The translations under genes and the position numbers were made by a program. From NCBI GenBank assembly GCA_020846515.1, contig JADLDX010000296.1, positions 1 through 5,249 on the forward strand: a stretch of 5,249 nucleotides of DNA. The letters are read 5' to 3'. The stretch is from Pirellulaceae bacterium (lineage in GTDB: Bacteria; Planctomycetota; Planctomycetia; Pirellulales; Pirellulaceae). Below the pieces are notes generated by a model. It was given only the letters and a program-made list of their open reading frames with translations. It had not been told where the DNA came from and ran no database searches. Within the stretch, counting starts at the first letter, position 1; each line of letters opens with the position of its first letter. This document shows positions 1 to 3,688 of this stretch, in pieces.

Positions 1-1
1 A

Positions 2-1618
2 AAGGGCGAAGAGCTGTCCCTAGAGAATCTGCCCTTTAATGCTCAACCGAAGCAACTCGAAGTGACGCCGGACGTGCCCAAGCCGACTCGAGTGGCCGTG
101 CGGTTGAGCGATGCCGAAGTGGCGGCAGCGGTCGATGCACAGTTTGAAAAACTCTGGCAAAGTCAGCAACTGGATGTCAAGCCTTCGGTAGCTCGGGAAG
201 AGGTGTTGGTGCGCATGTCGGCCGTTTTGGTCGATCAACCTGCCAGTGAGACCATCGAGCCAACTGCCGCAGTAGCCGAGAAATTGGTGCGTACCGCCAC
301 GTTTGCGGAACATTGGGCAGATCGCATTGCTGAGTATTGGCTCCGCGGTACTTCCGCAGCTGATCGCCAGGACGCCGCCGGGCAAGCCCTGCGAAGCTAC
401 CTGGCTCAGCAGATTGTGGCGCGGCGACCATGGAACGAAGTGGTCGCTGACCTGATTAATAGCCCACCCGACCAGCCGTCGTCGGCGTTCTTGGCTTCTC
501 TGGCCGGTGGTGACAATCATCGACTGGCCGGTCGAGTCGGCAGCGCTTTGTTAGATGAAGCCCTGGCCTGTGCGCGATGTCACGATGCCAGCGACAACGG
601 TCGTGTGATCTCGATGGATCAAGATGAGTATTGGTCATTGGTCGCGCTGTTCACAGGAGTGGATGGTCAAGCAGCCAAGGTAGCGGCGGCCAAAGCAGAC
701 GAAGAGCAATCCGGCAGTCCGAAAGCTCACCGAATATTGCTCGATAAACAACCGCAATTGTTTGCCGAGGGCAAATCGCCCGGTGTATTTTTCGATCGAC
801 CCGATGGTCGATTGCAGGCGGCAGGCTTTCGCCTACCCGGGGGCGACAATTGGCGAACGCTGGGAGGCGTACGCACGCCGCGGGAGAGTTTAGCACGCTG
901 GATGGCGACCACTGCCGTAACCGATCAAGCCGCCGTCAATTTGGCATGGCGTTTGGTATTCGGTCGGCCGCTGGTTGCCCAACATGCAACTCTCGATGGA
1001 GAAGGACTGACCGAACGTCGAGAGATTCTGATCACGTTGAGCGAGCAGTTTCAAGCCCATGATCGCGACATGGCGCGACTGGTTAGCTGGTTAGTTACGA
1101 CCCGTCCCTTTGCGTTGCAAGGATTGGACGTGGATCGTACGCGCTGGTTAGTAGCGAACGAAGTCGAGATCGATCGCTGGAACAAAACCGCCACCAATTT
1201 CGCAGCCTTTGTACCGACGCAAGTCCAACGACTGCCCACGCTTGAACTGGCATTGGCGTCGGTTGATCGTTGGTCCGATAGTCGCGATCAGCGAAGAGCC
1301 ACTTTGGCCCAGCCGACACCAGATATGGTGAAAATAAAGACACCGACCGTTAAGCCGGAGCTGGAGCCGTCGGCTACCTATTTGATTCGATCGTTGCAGC
1401 CAACGCCTGCGCAAAGCGAGTTCATTGATCGCCTAGTGGCCAGTAAGCTGAGCTGGATCCAGCAAGTGGATCACATTGCGGGCTTGGTGGGTGAATCGGC
1501 TGGAAATGCCAGGTTGCATCGCGCTGCGCAGCAAATTCTAGAGGCTAAAAATGGCGATCGATCTGCCGCGCTTTTCCAATTGCTGCAAGGCGCTCTGCTT
1601 TGCCACGAGTCGCTGTAA
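2..1618 (+). CDS. DUF1549/DUF1553 (PSCyt2/PSD1) domain protein, 5'-partial
   Basis: The frame is open from the left edge to TAA at 1616-1618, giving 538 residues; the true start is probably upstream. A GTG at 62 is possible but has no convincing ribosome site. Residues about 35-210 resemble DUF1549: a helical segment beginning LSDAEVAAAVDAQFEKLW, then FAEHWADRIAEYW in place of the usual ERWA-HW block, a YLAQQIVARRPWNEVVADLI block, and the haem-type motif CARCHD at 569-586 (C190, C193, H194) followed by DEYWSLVALF. From about residue 290, TPRESLARWM, AAVNLAWRLVFGRPLV and a final LVSWLVTTRPFAL block match the plan of DUF1553. The C-terminal third (ASKLSWIQQVDHI, then a helix ending ALFQLLQGALLCHESL) fits the usual DUF1553 tail. 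Motifs are diverged from consensus. The family is often paired with a DUF1501 gene, which does not follow here. The biochemical role is unproven; a periplasmic redox or polysaccharide-associated role is only speculation. The stop lies at the edge of a repeat cluster. Confidence 0.87.
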   Translation, partial: KGEELSLENLPFNAQPKQLEVTPDVPKPTRVAVRLSDAEVAAAVDAQFEKLWQSQQLDVKPSVAREEVLVRMSAVLVDQPASETIEPTAAVAEKLVRTATFAEHWADRIAEYWLRGTSAADRQDAAGQALRSYLAQQIVARRPWNEVVADLINSPPDQPSSAFLASLAGGDNHRLAGRVGSALLDEALACARCHDASDNGRVISMDQDEYWSLVALFTGVDGQAAKVAAAKADEEQSGSPKAHRILLDKQPQLFAEGKSPGVFFDRPDGRLQAAGFRLPGGDNWRTLGGVRTPRESLARWMATTAVTDQAAVNLAWRLVFGRPLVAQHATLDGEGLTERREILITLSEQFQAHDRDMARLVSWLVTTRPFALQGLDVDRTRWLVANEVEIDRWNKTATNFAAFVPTQVQRLPTLELALASVDRWSDSRDQRRATLAQPTPDMVKIKTPTVKPELEPSATYLIRSLQPTPAQSEFIDRLVASKLSWIQQVDHIAGLVGESAGNARLHRAAQQILEAKNGDRSAALFQLLQGALLCHESL

Positions 1619-1620
1619 GT

Positions 1621-1654
1621 GGCCTCTTTGTAGCCCCGGCCTCTTTGTAGCCCT
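1621..1654 (+). repeat. 17-bp tandem duplication with truncated REP ends
   Basis: Two copies of GGCCTCTTTGTAGCCC-C/T lie head to tail at 1621-1637 and 1638-1654 and match at 16 of 17 positions. Each contains GTAGCCC, the first bases of the forward hairpin unit that follows. The first copy reads GTAGCCCCGGC (1630-1640), identical to the first 11 bases of the unit at 3141, then breaks off. It is best read as the stub of a truncated unit or a slippage duplication next to an intact one. Confidence 0.7.
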
Positions 1655-1698
1655 GGCACTCCGTGACAGGGCTCCGAGTCGCGGAGCGATTCGGCCAC
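1647..1698. repeat. REPIN-like inverted hairpin pair, copy 1
   Basis: The forward unit (1647-1671) is GTAG, arm CCCTGGCAC, loop TCC, arm GTGACAGGG, with eight of nine stem positions paired and one G.A mismatch. After 2 nt comes the reverse unit (1674-1698). On the - strand it reads GTGG, arm CCGAATCGC, loop TCC, arm GCGACTCGG, also eight paired positions (G.T wobble in the + strand transcript). The two units share the 4+9+3+9 geometry and match at about 16 of 25 positions. The segment 1644-1702 matches 3084-3142 at 56 of 59 positions. The arrangement is that of two REP units in inverse orientation (REPIN or BIME). A REP-like origin is inferred by analogy; the sequence shows only repeat and pairing. 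Confidence 0.8.
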
Positions 1699-1717
1699 AT
1701 GTCGCAGAGCAGGTTCG

Positions 1718-1763
1718 GTTTAGATTAAACTTGGGCACATCGTGTCGACGAGTTTAACCAAAC
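1718..1763. promoter_or_regulatory. pair of GTTT/AAAC dyads upstream of the M19 gene
   Basis: GTTTA-GAT-TAAAC at 1718-1730 and GTTT-AACC-AAAC at 1752-1763 are two similar short palindromes about 33 bp apart, roughly three helical turns, ending 20 bp before the M19 start. They could be operator half-sites or part of the promoter region; TTTAAC at 1753-1758 is a poor -10 candidate. No clear sigma70 -35/-10 pair was found here. Short AT-rich dyads can arise by chance, so this is tentative. Confidence 0.25.
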
Positions 1764-1768
1764 AGATT

Positions 1769-1776
1769 GAAAGAGA
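1769..1776 (+). promoter_or_regulatory. weak ribosome binding site supporting the ATG at 1784
   Basis: The purine run GAAAGAGA ends 7 nt before ATG 1784. It is a weak Shine-Dalgarno match, but it is placed correctly for this ATG and would lie inside the gene if the upstream GTG at 1742 were used. With the signal peptide that begins at the ATG, it decides the start. Confidence 0.4.
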
Positions 1777-1783
1777 CTGCTTT

Positions 1784-3022
1784 ATGAAATCGATCGTGTT
1801 GCCGCTGTGGGCCGCGTGTGTTGTGACGGCTTTTCATTTATCGACAGGCCATACATTGATGGCCGCCGATCCGGTAGCTCGATCGACGGTAATGGTTAGT
1901 GAGCAGGCCAGGCAGATTCATGCGGCCAGCTATATCTTTGATGGTCACAACGATTTGCCATGGGAGATTCGTACTAACGGCTCGCGCTCTTTTGAGAAGG
2001 TTGATATTGCCAAGCCGCAACCGGCCATGCATACCGACATCGATCGCTTGAGAGTGGGCAATGTTGGTGCCCAGTTCTGGTCAGTCTATGTGCCGGCAGA
2101 TTCCGCATATGATGGCACCGCGCATCAAAAAACGTTGGAGCAGATCGAGATTGTACGAGCCATGATCGCTCGATATCCGCAAGTCTTTGTGGCCACGCGA
2201 ACAGTAGCAGAAATCGAAGCCGCCAGGGCGGCGGGCAAGATCGCTTCGTTAATTGGAGTAGAGGGTGGTCATTCGATCGAGAATTCGCTCGAGAAACTTC
2301 GGCGGCTACATGCGTTGGGCGCCGGTTACATGACACTAACCCACAGCGATTCGTTGGACTGGGCCGATTCATGCACCGACCAGGCCAAGTGTCATGGATT
2401 AAGCGCATTCGGTAAGGAAGTGGTGCAGACCATGAATCAGCTGGGCATGCTGGTTGATCTTTCGCACGTTTCCCCGGAGACCATGCAGGCCGCGTTGGAT
2501 ATCAGTACTGCCCCGGTGATCTTCTCGCACTCATCGGCCAGAGCGGTGGCGGACCATCCGCGCAACGTGCCCGACAATATCCTGAAGCAACTGCCCAAGA
2601 ATGGCGGTGTCGTTATGATCAATTTCTATTCTGGTTTTGTGGTGCCAGAGTCCGCCGAGACGGGTAAGCGATTGCAGCCGATGTATCGCGAATTGCGGAA
2701 CAAGTATCGCGATAACCAAGATCAGTACAAAATCGAATCGGGGCGTTTGGGAAAACAAAATCCAATGCAGCGTGGTTCGGTCCATGATGTGGCGGACCAT
2801 ATTGATCATATCGTCAAGATCGCGGGCATCGATCATGTGGGCATCGGTAGCGATTACGATGGCATCGACATGACCCCACGACAGCTCGAAGACGTCTCCA
2901 CCTACCCCGTGCTGACGCAAGTGCTGCTGGACCGTGGTTATTCCGCGGGCGATATCCACAAGATTATGAGCGGGAACATCCTGCGTGCCATGAAAGCCGC
3001 TGAAAAAGTGGCCAAGAAATAA
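1784..3022 (+). CDS. secreted peptidase family M19 (membrane/renal dipeptidase)
   Basis: This 412-residue protein is a zinc dipeptidase of the amidohydrolase fold. Family members hydrolyse dipeptides, often with a D-residue at the C-terminal side, using a binuclear zinc site. By comparison with human renal dipeptidase the ligands are present in order: H55 and D57 in FDGHNDLPW, E160 in GVEGGHS, H228 in VDLSHVS, H249 in FSHSSAR, and the catalytic Asp D357 in GIGSDYDG. H187 in LTHSDSLDWADS and R253 fit the substrate-contacting His and Arg of the family. The C-terminal segment YPVLTQVLLDRGYSAGDIHKIM...GNILRAM is the characteristic end of M19 proteins, so the protein is complete and of usual length. 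Residues 1 to about 27 (MKSIVLPLWAACVV..., ending LMA-ADP) form a signal peptide, implying periplasmic export. ATG 1784 is preferred over GTG 1742, which would add 14 polar residues ahead of the signal. Likely substrates, peptides from wall turnover or nutrients, are inferred. It stands alone between two repeat clusters. Confidence 0.95.
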   Translation: MKSIVLPLWAACVVTAFHLSTGHTLMAADPVARSTVMVSEQARQIHAASYIFDGHNDLPWEIRTNGSRSFEKVDIAKPQPAMHTDIDRLRVGNVGAQFWSVYVPADSAYDGTAHQKTLEQIEIVRAMIARYPQVFVATRTVAEIEAARAAGKIASLIGVEGGHSIENSLEKLRRLHALGAGYMTLTHSDSLDWADSCTDQAKCHGLSAFGKEVVQTMNQLGMLVDLSHVSPETMQAALDISTAPVIFSHSSARAVADHPRNVPDNILKQLPKNGGVVMINFYSGFVVPESAETGKRLQPMYRELRNKYRDNQDQYKIESGRLGKQNPMQRGSVHDVADHIDHIVKIAGIDHVGIGSDYDGIDMTPRQLEDVSTYPVLTQVLLDRGYSAGDIHKIMSGNILRAMKAAEKVAKK

Positions 3023-3057
3023 CGGCCGCGAGATTAGCCGCGATTTGACGAGTCGCT

Positions 3058-3081
3058 GTGGCCCGGCACTCCGATACGGGG
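3058..3081 (+). repeat. degenerate forward REP-like hairpin unit
   Basis: GTGG is followed by CCCGGCAC, TCC and GATACGGGG. Compared with the intact forward units, the left arm has lost one base (8 instead of 9) and the right arm has two changed bases (GATAC for GTGAC), so the stem is damaged. It looks like an older, decaying copy next to the intact pair. Confidence 0.6.
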
Positions 3082-3086
3082 AATTT

Positions 3087-3138
3087 GTGGCCCTGGCACT
3101 CCGTGACGGGGTTCCGAGTCGCGGAGCGATTCGGCCAC
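3087..3138. repeat. REPIN-like inverted hairpin pair, copy 2
   Basis: The forward unit (3087-3111) is GTGG, CCCTGGCAC, TCC, GTGACGGGG. After 2 nt the reverse unit (3114-3138) follows, identical to that of copy 1, with GTGG on the - strand at its outer end. The outer GTGGCC/GGCCAC ends could also pair and close a two-hairpin cruciform. Over 59 bp only three bases differ from copy 1 (1649/3089, 1668/3108 and 1672/3112), so the two copies are recent relatives or under constraint. Confidence 0.8.
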
Positions 3139-3140
3139 AT

Positions 3141-3165
3141 GTAGCCCCGGCACTCCGTGACGGGG
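3141..3165 (+). repeat. single forward REP-like hairpin unit
   Basis: GTAG is followed by arm CCCCGGCAC, loop TCC and arm GTGACGGGG. It starts only 2 nt after the inverted pair ends, so three units sit in a row with 2-nt gaps in alternating orientation. At the fourth stem position it has C-G where copy 1 has T-A and copy 2 has T.G. Confidence 0.75.
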
Positions 3166-3182
3166 GCTTTGGTTGGGCTTTT
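3143..3182 (+). terminator. possible intrinsic terminator after the M19 gene
   Basis: In an alternative register the same hairpin extends outward, AGCCCC pairing with GGGGGCT, and is followed by TTTGGTTGGGCTTTT. The T run is interrupted, so this is a weak terminator at best. Being about 120 bp past the M19 stop, it could end that transcript; REP-type hairpins often act this way. Confidence 0.25.
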
Positions 3183-3200
3183 CATGCGGAAGAGTGATTG

Positions 3201-3225
3201 ACGAGTCGCGGAGCGATTCGTCTAC
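3201..3225 (-). repeat. reverse REP-like hairpin unit, first of a direct pair
   Basis: On the - strand this reads GTAG, arm ACGAATCGC, loop TCC, arm GCGACTCGT, the same 4+9+3+9 geometry as the forward units, with a single A.C position in the DNA stem (a G.U wobble in RNA from the + strand). The stem can extend one further pair (G3200-C3222). The outer tetranucleotide is GTAG, whereas the reverse members of the inverted pairs have GTGG. Confidence 0.75.
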
Positions 3226-3232
3226 AGAACCT

Positions 3233-3257
3233 ACGAGTCGCGGAGCGATTCGTCTAC
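3233..3257 (-). repeat. reverse REP-like hairpin unit, second of a direct pair
   Basis: All 25 bases are identical to the unit at 3201-3225, and the period is 32 bp. The flanking bases differ, so the duplicated block is essentially the hairpin unit itself. It ends 12 bp before the -35 box of the downstream promoter. Confidence 0.75.
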
Positions 3258-3269
3258 GGGCTCCTCCTG

Positions 3270-3299
3270 TTGTCAGCCCTTAGTCTGCATGCCCATAAT
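3270..3299 (+). promoter_or_regulatory. sigma70-like promoter for the two downstream genes
   Basis: TTGTCA at 3270-3275 and CATAAT at 3294-3299 each match the sigma70 consensus at five of six positions and are 18 bp apart. Transcription would start near 3306, leaving a leader of about 44 nt before the ATG at 3350. It is the best promoter-like pair I found in the window. Planctomycete promoters are less well characterised, so this remains a prediction. Confidence 0.5.
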
Positions 3300-3301
3300 G
3301 G

Positions 3302-3340
3302 GGCCTGCTTCTGCCCGGCCCGCAGGCCTTCTCCTTTTCT
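3302..3340 (+). promoter_or_regulatory. leader hairpin followed by a T-rich tract
   Basis: GGCCTGC (3302-3308) pairs perfectly with GCAGGCC (3322-3328) across a 13-nt loop, and TTCTCCTTTTCT follows. It could be a weak intrinsic terminator stopping upstream read-through, or a leader hairpin that tunes expression of the operon. The predicted transcript start falls inside the left arm, so a transcript from the promoter at 3270 might carry only part of the stem; this favours a read-through terminator. Confidence 0.35.
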
Positions 3341-3349
3341 AAGACACTC

Positions 3350-3688
3350 ATGGCAACTGAAAACTCTCGTGGTCCGGAATCGCTACGACAGCCGTTCTTG
3401 CCGCGCACACGGTTGATTTGGTCCTTTGTGGCGGTTACGGCTGCTGCTGTATTGATCATGTTGGTGCGTTGGGCCGACCAGGGAGTGGCCTTGATTGCAG
3501 CGCTGGTGGCGATTGCGGCTTGGGTGGCCGGCCTGTTTGCCATGTTCAGTTTGCTGTTCTTGATCACCTACTTTTTAGGTGTGCTGGAAAACTTGTTGGC
3601 TCCCCCTGAAAACGAAGTGCTCAGCCCATTTGCTCAAGATCGTCTGCCCGAACAGATCGTTGCGCCCAATAAAGTGGATGTTCAATAA
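3350..3688 (+). CDS. small membrane protein of unknown function
   Basis: This 112-residue protein is not one I recognise. The N-terminus (1-20) is polar and basic. Residues 22-40 (LIWSFVAVTAAAVLIMLVR) form a first membrane helix. Residues 45-77 are continuously hydrophobic, rich in Ala, Leu and Phe, long enough for one extended helix or two short ones with a turn near 60-66. The tail (81-112) is polar with several Pro and acidic residues (LLAPPENEV, DRLPEQIVAP). Start ATG 3350 gives a sensible topology; only a weak AAGA lies upstream. Its stop TAA overlaps the next start (TAATG), which suggests translational coupling and a shared role with the following exported protein at the inner membrane. 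Short proteins without a known domain carry some risk of misannotation, but coupling, composition and the promoter upstream support it. Confidence 0.72.
   Translation: MATENSRGPESLRQPFLPRTRLIWSFVAVTAAAVLIMLVRWADQGVALIAALVAIAAWVAGLFAMFSLLFLITYFLGVLENLLAPPENEVLSPFAQDRLPEQIVAPNKVDVQ

Larger units (their letters stand above)
3023..3349. other. gene-free intergenic region dominated by hairpin repeats
   Basis: I see no credible gene in these 327 bases. From left to right they hold a short direct repeat (GCCGCGA at 3025 and 3037), a stub ACGAGTCGCTGT (3048-3059), a degraded forward hairpin unit, an intact inverted pair, a further forward unit, two reverse units, a sigma70-like promoter and a leader hairpin. 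Reading frames through the repeats encode no recognisable protein and have poor starts. Confidence 0.8.

Noticed and set aside
20..520. Antisense open frame of 166 codons
   Set aside because: It lies opposite the DUF1549 region and has no motif of its own.
1742..1783. GTG at 1742 as the start of the M19 gene
   Set aside because: It would place 14 polar residues ahead of a clean signal peptide that begins at the ATG at 1784, where a better placed purine run is found.
1619..1783. tRNA or structured RNA gene in the intergenic hairpins
   Set aside because: The folded pair looks cloverleaf-like, but there is no anticodon arm, T-loop motif or CCA-type end, and it recurs as a repeat.
1974..2408. 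Antisense open frame of 144 codons
   Set aside because: It lies opposite the catalytic core of the clearly identified M19 gene.
3201..3257. Two identical 25-bp repeats with a 7-bp gap, considered as a CRISPR remnant
   Set aside because: The gap is far too short for a spacer, the repeats form REP-like hairpins, and the same unit occurs elsewhere in inverted pairs.
3198..3416. Open frame of 72 codons through the reverse hairpin units on the + strand
   Set aside because: It reads through repeats and the promoter, overlaps the start of the membrane protein gene and has no protein-like conservation signal.
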